This document shows, piece after piece, positions 17,368-25,104 of a stretch of DNA of 64,000 bases (positions within the stretch are counted from its first letter, which is position 1; the number at the start of each line of letters is the position of its first letter). The notes under the pieces are model-generated. The model saw nothing but the letters and a program-made list of their open reading frames with translations, was not told the DNA's origin and made no database searches. The stretch comes from Streptomyces nymphaeiformis (GTDB lineage Bacteria > Actinomycetota > Actinomycetes > Streptomycetales > Streptomycetaceae). The stretch spans positions 1,286,683 to 1,350,682 of the forward strand of contig NZ_JACHJY010000001.1 in assembly GCF_014203895.1 (NCBI RefSeq), read 5' to 3'. The translations under genes were made by a program, and so were the position numbers.

Positions 17368-19152
17368 CTATCCTGCCGCGTCCCCGGCGGCGAGGGCGAG
17401 AGCGGTCCCCACGAGGCCGATGTGGCTGAACGCCTGCGGGAAGTTCCCCAGCTGGCGTCCCGCCACCGGGTCGTACTCCTCCGCGAGGAGCCCCAGGTCG
17501 TTGGTGAGGGCGAGGAGCCGCTCGAAGAGCTCGCGCGCCTCCTCGGCGCGGCCGGTCATCCGCAGCGCGTCCGCCAGCCAGAACGAGCAGACCAGGAAGG
17601 TGCCCTCCTGCCCGGGGAGCCCGTCCAGGGCCGTCGAGTCGGGGCTGTAGCGGCGCAGGAAGCCGCCGTGCGTCAGCTCCGCCCGTACCGCGTCCACGGT
17701 CCCCACCACCCGCGGGTCGTCCGGCGGCAGGAAGCCGACCCGGGGGATGAGGAGGGTCGCGGCGTCCAGCTCGGTCGAGCCGTACGCCTGGGTGAAGGTG
17801 TTCCGCTCGGGGTCGTACGCCCGCTTGCACACCTGGGCGTGGATCTCGTCCCGCATCGCCCGCCAGCGGTCCGCGTTCCCCGGCAGCGAGGGGTCGGCCT
17901 CCAGGGTGCGGACCGCCCGGTCGGCGGCGACCCAGGCCATGACCTTCGAGTGGGTGAAGTGGCGGCGCGGCCCGCGGACCTCCCACAGGCCCTCGTCGGG
18001 CTCCCGCCAGGTGGACTCGAGGAAGCCGAGCAGGCTCAGCTGGATGTTCCAGGCGTGCCGCTCCGCCGGGATCCCGGCCTCGCGCGCGCGGCTGAGGGAG
18101 TCCATGACCTCGCCGTACACGTCGAGCTGGAACTGGTCCACAGCGGCGTTCCCGGTGCGTACCGGCGAGGAGTCGGCGTAGCCGCGCAGCCACGGCAGGC
18201 TGGTCTCCGGCAGCCGGCGCTCCCCGGCGGGTCCGTACATGATCTGCAGGTCGGCGGGGTCGCCCGCGACCGAGCGCAGCAGCCAGTCCCGCCAGGCGCC
18301 GGCCTCCTCCTCGTAGCCGGTGGCGAGCAGCGCGCCCAGGGTGAGGGAGGAGTCGCGCAGCCAGCAGGCGCGGTAGTCCCAGTTCCGCACGCCGCCGAGC
18401 TCCTCCGGCAGGGAGGTGGTGGGGGCGGCCATGATCCCGCCCGTGGGGGCGTACGTGAGCGCCTTGAGGGTGATCAGGGAGCGCACCACGTCCGCCCGGT
18501 ACGGGCCCCGGTAGGTGCAGCGGGACGTCCACTCCCGCCAGTCCGCGAGGCACTGCTCCAGGGCCTCGAAGGGGTCGACGAGCTCGGGGCGCGGCTCGTG
18601 CGAGGGGTGCCAGGTGAGGACGAAGGCGACCTTCTCGCCGGCGGCGACGGTGAAGGCGGACTGGGTGGAGAACTGCTGGCCCCAGGTCTTCACGTGCGGC
18701 TCGCTGCGCAGCCAGACCGAGTCGGGGCCGGCGATCGCGACCCGGTGGCCGTCGGCCCTGCGCACCCAGGGCACGATCGAGCCGTAGTCGAAGCGGAGCC
18801 GCAGCACGGAGGCCATCTCGACGCTGCCGCTGACCCCCTCCACGATCCGCATCAGGTCGGGGGCCCTGTCCCGCTGCGGCATGAAGTCGATGACCTTGAC
18901 GGTGCCCGTACGGGTCTCCCAGTAGGTCTCCAGGACGAGGGCGTCCTCGGCGTAGCGGCGGGTGGAGCAGGTGGTGGCGCCTTTGGGCGCGATGGTCCAG
19001 TGGCCGTTGTCCTCGTCGCCGAGGATGGCGGCGAAGCAGGCGGCGGAGTCGAAGCGGGGCAGACACAGCCAGTCGACCGACCCGTCGCGGCCGATGAGCG
19101 CGGCGGTCTGGAGATCGCCGATGAGGGCGTAGTCGTCGATACGTTGCGTCAC
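17368..19152 (-). CDS. Glycoside hydrolase family 15 protein (glucoamylase/trehalase type)
   Basis: 594-residue cytosolic enzyme. The N-terminal beta domain begins IDDYALIGDLQTAALIGRDGSVDWLCLPRFDS, a hallmark of bacterial GH15 proteins; the (alpha/alpha)6 barrel follows with GVRNWDYRACWLRDSSLTLGALL (substrate-binding WLRD) near residue 255 and GLWEVRGPRRHFTHSKVMAWVAADRA (GLWE catalytic-acid block) near 400. In mycobacteria a close family member is an acid trehalase, so trehalose or alpha-glucan hydrolysis is the best guess. No signal peptide. ATG at 19152. Confidence 0.93.
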   Translation of the reverse strand: MTQRIDDYALIGDLQTAALIGRDGSVDWLCLPRFDSAACFAAILGDEDNGHWTIAPKGATTCSTRRYAEDALVLETYWETRTGTVKVIDFMPQRDRAPDLMRIVEGVSGSVEMASVLRLRFDYGSIVPWVRRADGHRVAIAGPDSVWLRSEPHVKTWGQQFSTQSAFTVAAGEKVAFVLTWHPSHEPRPELVDPFEALEQCLADWREWTSRCTYRGPYRADVVRSLITLKALTYAPTGGIMAAPTTSLPEELGGVRNWDYRACWLRDSSLTLGALLATGYEEEAGAWRDWLLRSVAGDPADLQIMYGPAGERRLPETSLPWLRGYADSSPVRTGNAAVDQFQLDVYGEVMDSLSRAREAGIPAERHAWNIQLSLLGFLESTWREPDEGLWEVRGPRRHFTHSKVMAWVAADRAVRTLEADPSLPGNADRWRAMRDEIHAQVCKRAYDPERNTFTQAYGSTELDAATLLIPRVGFLPPDDPRVVGTVDAVRAELTHGGFLRRYSPDSTALDGLPGQEGTFLVCSFWLADALRMTGRAEEARELFERLLALTNDLGLLAEEYDPVAGRQLGNFPQAFSHIGLVGTALALAAGDAAG

Positions 19153-19186
19153 GCTTTGGGCTGTTCCCGGAAGCGGCGACGGTCAA

Positions 19187-20002
19187 TCAGCGGGCCGGTG
19201 CGGCCTCGGGCTCCGTCGTGTCCGGCTCGGTGGGTCCGGGGACGTCGGAGGCGGCCTGCGCCGCCCGGTCGCGCTTCTCCCGGCGCACCAGGATCACCCA
19301 GCCGACGGGCACGCCGGCGGCGAAGAGCCACCACTGCACGGCGTACGCCATGTGGGGGCCGATCGAGTCGTGGTCCGGCTCGGGGATCAGCTCGGGGGTG
19401 CCGCCGGCCGGGTCGGGCGCGCTCTGCTCCAGGTAGCCACCGAGCACCTCGCGGCCGATGAGCTCGGCCTGCTGCCTGCTGCTGATGAGCATGACCTGGC
19501 GGTCCGGCAGGCCCTTCAGGTCCTTGATGCCGCTGGCGCCCGTCGTCTCGTCGGCCTTGAGCCGGCCGGTGACGGTGACCTCGCCCTTGGGGGCGGGCGG
19601 CACGGGCGGGAAGGCGTGCTGGTCGGCGGCGGCCGGGATCCAGCCGCGGTTGACCAGGACGATCCGGCCGTCGCGGAGGACCAGCGGGGTCAGGACGTGC
19701 ACGCCCACCTGGTCGTCGGAGGAGGTGCGGCGGCGGACGACCACCTCGTGGGCGGTGTCGAAGGTGCCGGTGGCGGTGACCTGGCGCCAGTAGTCGGCGC
19801 GCGGGACGGTGTGACCGGGGGAGGTGAGCTGCTCGACCGGGAGCGGCTTCGCCTTGAGGTTGTCCGCGATCAGGGCGTTCTGGGCGACCCGGCTCTCGTG
19901 CCGGTGGAACTGCCAGAAGCCCAGCTCGATCATCGTGGGGATGAGGACGAGGGCGATGAGGGTGAGGATCACCCACTGCCGGGACAACAGGAAGCGGTAC
20001 AC
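19187..20002 (-). CDS. SURF1-like cytochrome oxidase biogenesis protein
   Basis: 271-residue membrane protein with the SURF1 arrangement: N-terminal helix (QWVILTLIALVLIPTMIELGFWQFHRHESR) ending in the family's GxWQ-type text, a large extracytoplasmic domain with VLVNRGWIPAA, and a C-terminal helix (YAVQWWLFAAGVPVGWVILVRRE). SURF1 helps assemble the cytochrome aa3 oxidase (heme a3 site). I prefer the GTG at 20002 (reading VYRFLLSRQWVI), which matches relatives; an earlier start at 20065 would add a basic leader. The tail is a Pro/Glu-rich linker. Confidence 0.9.
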   Translation of the reverse strand: MYRFLLSRQWVILTLIALVLIPTMIELGFWQFHRHESRVAQNALIADNLKAKPLPVEQLTSPGHTVPRADYWRQVTATGTFDTAHEVVVRRRTSSDDQVGVHVLTPLVLRDGRIVLVNRGWIPAAADQHAFPPVPPAPKGEVTVTGRLKADETTGASGIKDLKGLPDRQVMLISSRQQAELIGREVLGGYLEQSAPDPAGGTPELIPEPDHDSIGPHMAYAVQWWLFAAGVPVGWVILVRREKRDRAAQAASDVPGPTEPDTTEPEAAPAR

Positions 20003-20083
20003 CCCACGACCGTACCTTTCGGACCGAGGGGTGTACGCACGGGGGGTTCGGGTGGCTCGCGCCACCCGTCAGGGAACGTTTCC

Positions 20084-20317
20084 TCACACCCTGTCGACGA
20101 TGCCCACCTTCCCCTCGGCGCGGGCGCAGTGGCCGCCGCAGTACCAGCTGCCCTCGACCTCGACGCCCTGTCCGATGATCTGGACCCGGCAGTGCTCGCA
20201 GATGGGCGCCATGCGGTGGATGGCGCAGGAGAAGCAGTCGAAGACGTGCACCGCGCCCTGCGCGTGCACCTCGAAGGACATGCCGTAATCGTTTCCGCAG
20301 ACCTCACAACGTGCCAT
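20084..20317 (-). CDS. Small cysteine-rich (zinc-ribbon) protein
   Basis: 77 residues with three CxxC-type clusters: CEVCGNDYG (residues 4-12), CFSCAIHRMAPICEHC (centre) and CGGHC (near 60), enough for two metal sites. Otherwise MSFEVHAQGAVHVFDC and VEVEGSWYCGGHCAR are conserved-looking. From memory it resembles small actinobacterial metallothionein-like or zinc-ribbon proteins of unknown role. Between SURF1 and the exonuclease on the same strand, with separate spacing. Confidence 0.75.
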   Translation of the reverse strand: MARCEVCGNDYGMSFEVHAQGAVHVFDCFSCAIHRMAPICEHCRVQIIGQGVEVEGSWYCGGHCARAEGKVGIVDRV

Positions 20318-20380
20318 GCGCCACAGGGTGGAGCGCCCGCCGGGCGCGCGCAGCGCGGCGCGCCCGCCGGGACCGGGCTG

Positions 20381-21349
20381 TCACCCGTCTGCCGGGGCCA
20401 CGTCCCGCAGGAGCTGGGTGTAGGCGGCCTCGTCGACGACCGGGGTGCCGAAGGACCGGGCCTTGAGGGTCTTGGAGGTGGCGGAGTCCGGGTCGTTGGT
20501 GACCAGGAGGCTGGTCAGCCGGGAGACGCTGGTGGCGACGTGCAGGCCGGCCTCGACGGTGCGGTCCTCCAGGAGCTCGCGGTCGATGGAGGTGTCGCCG
20601 GAGAAGGCCACCCGCATGCCCTGCTTGAGCGGCTTGTCCGACGTGTAGCGCCCGGGGTTGGGGTACGGGCACGGCGGCCGCTTCCGCGAGGGGCGCCAGC
20701 TGCCCGCCCGGTAGGAGGACTGGTGGGCGACCCGCGGCTGCGCGGGCGTCGAGGCCCACTCGGTGAGCGGCCGGCACTCCAGGAGCGGCAGCCGGACGTT
20801 CCGCTCGGCCGCCGCGTGCAGGCTCGGCCGGAACGCCTCGGCGAGCACCCGCGCGTCGTCGAGCGCGTTGTGCGCGCGCTGCTGCACCACGCCGAAGTGC
20901 GCGGCGAGCGACTCCAGCTTGTGGTTGGGCAGCGGCAGCGACAGCTCCTTGGCGAGCGCGATCGTGCACAGCCGCTGGCGCACCGGCGCAGCGGACTCCG
21001 CGCGCGCGTACTCCCGGGCGATCATCTGCCAGTCGAACATCGCGTTGTGCGCGACGAGCACCCGTCCGTCGAGCCGTGCCGCGAACTCCGCCGCGATCTC
21101 GGGGAAGAGCGGCGCGCCCTCCAGGACGTCGCTGGTCAGCCCGTGGATCCAGACCGGACCGGGGTCGCGCTCGGGGTTGACGAGGGTGTACCAGTGGTCC
21201 TCGACGTTCCCCTGGGCGTCCAGCCGGTAGACGGCAGCCGAGACTATCCGGTCGTCACGGGCGAGTCCGGTGGTCTCCACGTCGACCACCGCGTACCCCT
21301 GCGGGTAGGCGGCCGGCCACATCGCTGCTGTCGTACGGTCGTCAAGCAC
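20381..21349 (-). CDS. DEDDh-family 3'-5' exonuclease with C-terminal BRCT-like domain
   Basis: 322-residue protein. The exonuclease domain carries ExoI VVDVETTG (about residues 21-28), ExoII VLVAHNAMFDWQMI (about 95-108) and ExoIII AHNALDDARVLAEAF (about 155-170), the DnaQ/DEDDh set. After a Pro/Arg-rich linker the C-terminus (GMRVAFSGDTSIDRELLEDRTVEAGLHVATSVSRLTSLLVTND...KARSFGTPVVDE) has the pattern of a BRCT domain as in NAD ligase tails. The combination suggests DNA repair or processing. Start is unsure: GTG 21349, TTG 21355 (overlapping the TetR stop) or ATG 21323. Same strand as, and abutting, the TetR gene. Confidence 0.88.
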   Translation of the reverse strand: MLDDRTTAAMWPAAYPQGYAVVDVETTGLARDDRIVSAAVYRLDAQGNVEDHWYTLVNPERDPGPVWIHGLTSDVLEGAPLFPEIAAEFAARLDGRVLVAHNAMFDWQMIAREYARAESAAPVRQRLCTIALAKELSLPLPNHKLESLAAHFGVVQQRAHNALDDARVLAEAFRPSLHAAAERNVRLPLLECRPLTEWASTPAQPRVAHQSSYRAGSWRPSRKRPPCPYPNPGRYTSDKPLKQGMRVAFSGDTSIDRELLEDRTVEAGLHVATSVSRLTSLLVTNDPDSATSKTLKARSFGTPVVDEAAYTQLLRDVAPADG

Positions 21350-21351
21350 GG

Positions 21352-22020
21352 TCAATGAGGATACGGCCCGCGACCGACACTTCCGTCCCCGGTGCCTCCG
21401 GAGGCACCCGCGAGCAGCCCGTCCACCAGTGCCCGTACGGAGTCGGCGAAGAGCCGCTCGGTGTCGATCGGCGCCGCGAGCGCGCGGGCGAGCGGCCCGT
21501 CGGCCTCGGCGTCCTCGCCCCGCCACAGCTCCTCCTCGGCGGGGGACTGGGCGGGGGCCCGCTCGCGGTTGCGCTCCACCAGGACGTAGCCGACGACCTG
21601 GAACTGCACCGCGCGGACGGCCCGGGCGGCCTCCGCCCCGCGCAGCCCCGCCGCGTGCGCCTCGTGCACCAGGGCCCGCTGGGCCGGCAGGAACATGCGC
21701 TCGGTCAGTCCCCGCTCGTGGACCATCGCCACCAGGTGCGGGCGCTCGCGCAGCGCGCGGCGCAGCGCACGGGCGACCGAGACCATCCGCTCGGCCGGGG
21801 TCGCGCCCCGGGGCCGGATCGTGCCGAGGTCGGCGACGGTGCGGGCGGCGAGCGCGTCGAGGAGCGACTCGCGGTTGCCGACGTGCCAGTAGATCGAGGT
21901 GACCGCGGTGCCGAGCTCGGCGGCGAGCCGGCGCATCGTGAGCGCGTCCGGGCCGTGCTCCCTCACCAGGGCGGCCGCCGTGTCCAGGACCTCGTCGCGG
22001 GTCAGCGCGGAGCGTGCCAT
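21352..22020 (-). CDS. TetR/AcrR family transcriptional regulator
   Basis: 222-residue regulator: N-terminal HTH (SALTRDEVLDTAAALVREHGPDALTMRRLAAELGTAVTSIYWHVGNRESLLDALA) then an all-helical ligand domain. Divergently oriented to the decarboxylase operon at 22119, with the 15-bp palindrome TGTAACAGTGTTACA between them, so it very probably represses both itself and that operon, with a pathway intermediate (perhaps an acyl-CoA or keto acid) as inducer. ATG at 22020 has a GGGGGA site. Confidence 0.93.
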   Translation of the reverse strand: MARSALTRDEVLDTAAALVREHGPDALTMRRLAAELGTAVTSIYWHVGNRESLLDALAARTVADLGTIRPRGATPAERMVSVARALRRALRERPHLVAMVHERGLTERMFLPAQRALVHEAHAAGLRGAEAARAVRAVQFQVVGYVLVERNRERAPAQSPAEEELWRGEDAEADGPLARALAAPIDTERLFADSVRALVDGLLAGASGGTGDGSVGRGPYPH

Positions 22021-22073
22021 CGGTTCCCCCAACTCCTCTGCGTGCAGCCCTCTTTACCCTGCGGGGTGCTCGG

Positions 22074-22088
22074 TGTAACAGTGTTACA
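22074..22088. promoter_or_regulatory. Palindromic operator between TetR gene and decarboxylase operon
   Basis: TGTAACA-g-TGTTACA, perfect 7-bp half sites around one base, in the 98-bp divergent intergenic region. AT content is high compared with the surroundings. Size and position fit a TetR-dimer operator covering both promoters. Confidence 0.75.
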
Positions 22089-22118
22089 GGCCGATACGTT
22101 CCCGAAGGGTGGTACGTC

Positions 22119-22916
22119 ATGGCACGAGTACGGTACGGGGCGCGCAGCGACGCGGAGGCGGCGGCGGCCCGCGAGCGGTCCGCCAAACTCCCCGACATCT
22201 GGTCCACCGGCGTGGTCGCCGTCTGGGAGACCGATCCGGACGTCGTGGCGGCGGTCCTGCCGCCCCCGCTGAAACCCACCGCGCGCCCCCTCGTGCGCGC
22301 CAACATCAGCAAGGTCGACCTGCCCGGCTATCCGCTCGGCGCCGGCTCGGTCGCCGTGGCCGCCGCCCACGGCGACCGCGAGGGCTGGTACCCGCTGGTC
22401 ATGCCGATGACCCACGAGCGGGCCCTGATCGGCGGGCGCGAGGTCTTCGGCGAGCCGAAGAAGCTGGGCGAGGTCACGGTCGAGCGCGACGGCCTCGTCG
22501 TGCGCGCCGCCCTCGCCCGGCACGGCATCGCCTTCGTGGAGGTGCGCGGGGCGGTCTCCGGACCGCTGCCGCTGCCGGAGCCCGTCGAGAAGACCGACTT
22601 CTACTTCAAGTTCCTGCCCGGCGTGGAGGGGACCGGCTTCGACGCCGACCCCGTCCTCGTGCACTGCGTCCGCAACGAGAAGGTGCGGAAGCTGGAGCGG
22701 ATCACCGGCGACGTCGTGCTGCGCGAGTCCATGTACGACCCGGTCGCCGACCTGCCCGTGCGCCGGCTCGTCGAGATCACGATCGGCGAGAAGACCACCG
22801 ACCAGAAGGGCACGGTCGCCGAGCGCGTCTCCGCCCGGGACCTGCTGCCCTTCGTCCACCAGCGGTACGACGACCCGCTCCAGATCCTCGACGGACCCCC
22901 GGAAGGAAGTGCCTGA
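22119..22916 (+). CDS. Acetoacetate decarboxylase (ADC) superfamily protein
   Basis: 265-residue cytosolic protein of the ADC fold. The text GREVFGEPKKLGEVTVERDGL, about residues 105-125, contains the PKK block in which ADC uses a lysine for Schiff-base chemistry; the acidic residues just before it (GGREVFGE) are also kept. Other family features are YPLVMPMTHERALIGGRE and TDFYFKFLPGVEGTGFDADPVLV. Genuine beta-keto acid decarboxylation is plausible, but several ADC-like subfamilies do aldol or dehydration chemistry. First gene of a four-gene operon; its stop overlaps the next ATG (TGATG). Confidence 0.88.
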   Translation: MARVRYGARSDAEAAAARERSAKLPDIWSTGVVAVWETDPDVVAAVLPPPLKPTARPLVRANISKVDLPGYPLGAGSVAVAAAHGDREGWYPLVMPMTHERALIGGREVFGEPKKLGEVTVERDGLVVRAALARHGIAFVEVRGAVSGPLPLPEPVEKTDFYFKFLPGVEGTGFDADPVLVHCVRNEKVRKLERITGDVVLRESMYDPVADLPVRRLVEITIGEKTTDQKGTVAERVSARDLLPFVHQRYDDPLQILDGPPEGSA

Positions 22917-23800
22917 TGGAGCTGCGCGAGGGGCAGGTCGCCGTCGTCACGGGCGCGGCGAGCGGCATCGGGCTCGCGATGGCCCGCCGCTTCGCCGCCG
23001 AGGGCCTCGCCGTCGTCCTCGGGGACGTCGAGCGCGGCGCCCTGGAGGAGGCCGCCGACGAGCTGATGGCGAGCGGGGCGCAGGTCCTCGCCCGGACGGT
23101 CGACGTCTCGGACCCCGACGAGGTCCGGGCGTTCGCGGACGCCGCGTACGACACCTTCGGCGCCGTCCACGTCCTCTGCAACAACGCGGGCGTCGGCTCC
23201 GGCGCCGAGGGCCGCATGTGGGAGCACGAGCCGAACGACTGGAAGTGGGCCTTCTCCGTCAACGTCTGGGGCGTCTTCCACGGCATCCAGGCCTTCGTCC
23301 CGCGCATGCTCGCGGGCGGCGAACCCGGCCACGTCGTGAACACCTCCTCCGGCGACGGCGGCATCGCCCCGCTGCCCACCGCCTCCGTGTACGCGGTCAC
23401 CAAGGCGGCCGTCGTCACCATGACCGAGTCGCTCTACGCCCATCTGAAGGCCGAGCACGCGCGCGTGGGCGCCTCCGTGCTCTTCCCGGGCCCCCACATG
23501 CTCCGCACCGGACTGTGGGAGTCGCACCGCAACCGGCCCGAGCGGTACGCCAAGCAGCGGCCGCGCAGGACCCCGTACCGCAGCCTCGACCAGTACGAGG
23601 CCGCGATGAAGGCGGCCGGGCACGAGGTCGCCTTCACCCCGGTGGAGGACGTCGCCGAGCACGTCGTCGACGGCATCCGCGCCGACCGCTTCTGGATGCT
23701 GCCGGAGAGCGAGCACAGCGACCGGCAGATCACGGCGCGCTCGCGGTCCATGCTCGACCGCGCCAACCCGTCGTACCTGGAGAGCTTCATCCTCGACTGA
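22916..23800 (+). CDS. SDR family oxidoreductase (catabolic operon)
   Basis: 294-residue short-chain dehydrogenase with cofactor motif VTGAASGIGLA, structural NNAG (HVLCNNAGVGSG), catalytic serine in VNTSSGDGG and the YxxxK motif in ASVYAVTKAAVV. The C-terminus is longer than in FabG-type enzymes (residues 200-294), with PYRSLDQYEAAMKAAGHEV and DGIRADRFWMLPE, a pattern of dehydrogenases acting on bulky hydrophobic substrates. It probably oxidises a hydroxy compound to the keto acid handled by the ADC-like partner, or reduces its product; this is inference from operon position. Confidence 0.92.
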   Translation: MELREGQVAVVTGAASGIGLAMARRFAAEGLAVVLGDVERGALEEAADELMASGAQVLARTVDVSDPDEVRAFADAAYDTFGAVHVLCNNAGVGSGAEGRMWEHEPNDWKWAFSVNVWGVFHGIQAFVPRMLAGGEPGHVVNTSSGDGGIAPLPTASVYAVTKAAVVTMTESLYAHLKAEHARVGASVLFPGPHMLRTGLWESHRNRPERYAKQRPRRTPYRSLDQYEAAMKAAGHEVAFTPVEDVAEHVVDGIRADRFWMLPESEHSDRQITARSRSMLDRANPSYLESFILD

Positions 23801-23811
23801 GGGGCCTAGCC

Positions 23812-25104
23812 ATGAGCAACGAGCGCCATGAGGACCCGTATCTGATCATCTCCTCCGACTGTCACGCCGGGCTGCCCACCGAGGAGTACCGGCCCTATCT
23901 CGACCCTCGCTTCCACCGGGACTTCGACGACTTCCTGGCGGGGCGCGAGGCCCGCCGCCAGGCCATGACCCGGCTCGGGGTGCGCAACGAGGCCTTCGCG
24001 AACAAGTGGTTCAGCGACAACGAGGAAGGCCTGCGCGGCGGCTGGGACCCCGCCCAGCGCATCAAGGAGCTCGACGGCGACGGGGTGGCCGCCGAGGTCG
24101 TCTTCCCCGACGCGGACGCCGTCGACAGCCAGACCGCCGCGCCCTTCGGCGTCGGCCTCGGACTCTCCGGAGACCAGGACCCCGAGCTCGGCATGGCGGG
24201 CGCCAAGGCGCACAACCGCTGGCTCGCCGAGTTCGTCTCCGCGAACCCGGCCCGGCACTGCGGGGTCGCCCTCCTGCCCGTCACCGCCGACGTCCGCGAG
24301 GTCGTCGCCGAGATCCACCGCGCCAAGGAGTCCGGGCTCGGCGCGCTCATGATCCCCTCCATGTGGGTGGACAAGGCCCCGTACCACGACCGGCGTTACG
24401 ACCCGGTGTGGGCGGCGGCGGCCGAGACCGGCATGCCGGTCGTCACCCACTCCGGGGCGGCGCCGCGCGAGGAGTACGGCGACCACCTCGGGATCTACGT
24501 CTCCGAGGTCACCTGGTGGCCGGCCAGGCCCCTGTGGTTCCTGCTCTGGTCGGGCGTCTTCGAGCGCCACCCCGGCCTGCGGTTCGGGATCGCCGAGTCC
24601 GGCTGCTGGTGGCTGCCGAACCTGCTCTGGTTCATGGACCGGCTCTACCTGGGCGCGCACGGCGGCAAGAAGCTGTCCCCGTTCGCGGAGCTGAAGCGGC
24701 CGCCGAGCGAGTACCTGGACCGGCAGGTCTTCGTCTGCGCCACCAACACCAAGCGGCGCGAGCTGGCGCAGCGGTACGAGATCGGCGTCGACAACATCCT
24801 GTGGGGCTCGGACTTCCCGCACCCGGAGGGCACCTGGCCCGACACGCGCGCGTGGCTGCGGAAGACCTTCCACGACATCCCGGTCGCGGAGACCCGGCGG
24901 ATGCTGGGGCTCGCCGCCGCCGAGGTCTTTGGATTCGATATCCAAATACTGGATCCGATATCCCGTCGGATCGGTCCCACCCCCGCCGACCTCGGCCAGC
25001 CCGCCGACCAAGCAGCCGTCGAAGCCTCCTGGGCCCGCTCGCGCGAGGTCGGCCGGCACTGGCTCACCGACCACGAGTTCCCGGTCCTGGGGGTGAACCC
25101 GTGA
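23812..25104 (+). CDS. Amidohydrolase-2 family protein (ACMSD-like) 1
   Basis: 430-residue TIM-barrel metal enzyme of the amidohydrolase 2 (PF04909) family. It begins YLIISSDCHAGLPTEEYRPYL (DCH in place of HxH), then AHNRWLAEFVSANPARHCGVALLP, a metal-site VVTHSGAA, LRFGIAESGCWWLPN and the late aspartate block NILWGSDFPHPEG. Relatives include ACMSD-type non-oxidative decarboxylases and ring-fission hydrolases. Near the C-terminus (residues about 374-384, FGFDIQILDPI) codon use turns abruptly AT-rich with ATA, CAA and TTT, forming two palindromes. Overlaps the next gene by GTGA. Confidence 0.9.
   Translation: MSNERHEDPYLIISSDCHAGLPTEEYRPYLDPRFHRDFDDFLAGREARRQAMTRLGVRNEAFANKWFSDNEEGLRGGWDPAQRIKELDGDGVAAEVVFPDADAVDSQTAAPFGVGLGLSGDQDPELGMAGAKAHNRWLAEFVSANPARHCGVALLPVTADVREVVAEIHRAKESGLGALMIPSMWVDKAPYHDRRYDPVWAAAAETGMPVVTHSGAAPREEYGDHLGIYVSEVTWWPARPLWFLLWSGVFERHPGLRFGIAESGCWWLPNLLWFMDRLYLGAHGGKKLSPFAELKRPPSEYLDRQVFVCATNTKRRELAQRYEIGVDNILWGSDFPHPEGTWPDTRAWLRKTFHDIPVAETRRMLGLAAAEVFGFDIQILDPISRRIGPTPADLGQPADQAAVEASWARSREVGRHWLTDHEFPVLGVNP
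24931..24963. repeat. Two 13-bp palindromes, 20 bp apart, inside the amidohydrolase 1 gene
   Basis: GGATTCGATATCC at 24931-24943 and GGATCCGATATCC at 24951-24963; both have GGAT/ATCC arms, differ at one base, and are exactly 20 bp (about two helix turns) apart. The codons used include TTT, CAA and two ATA, all rare in Streptomyces. The neighbouring paralogue encodes YGFDLALLDRL at the same place with ordinary codons. Confidence 0.7.
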
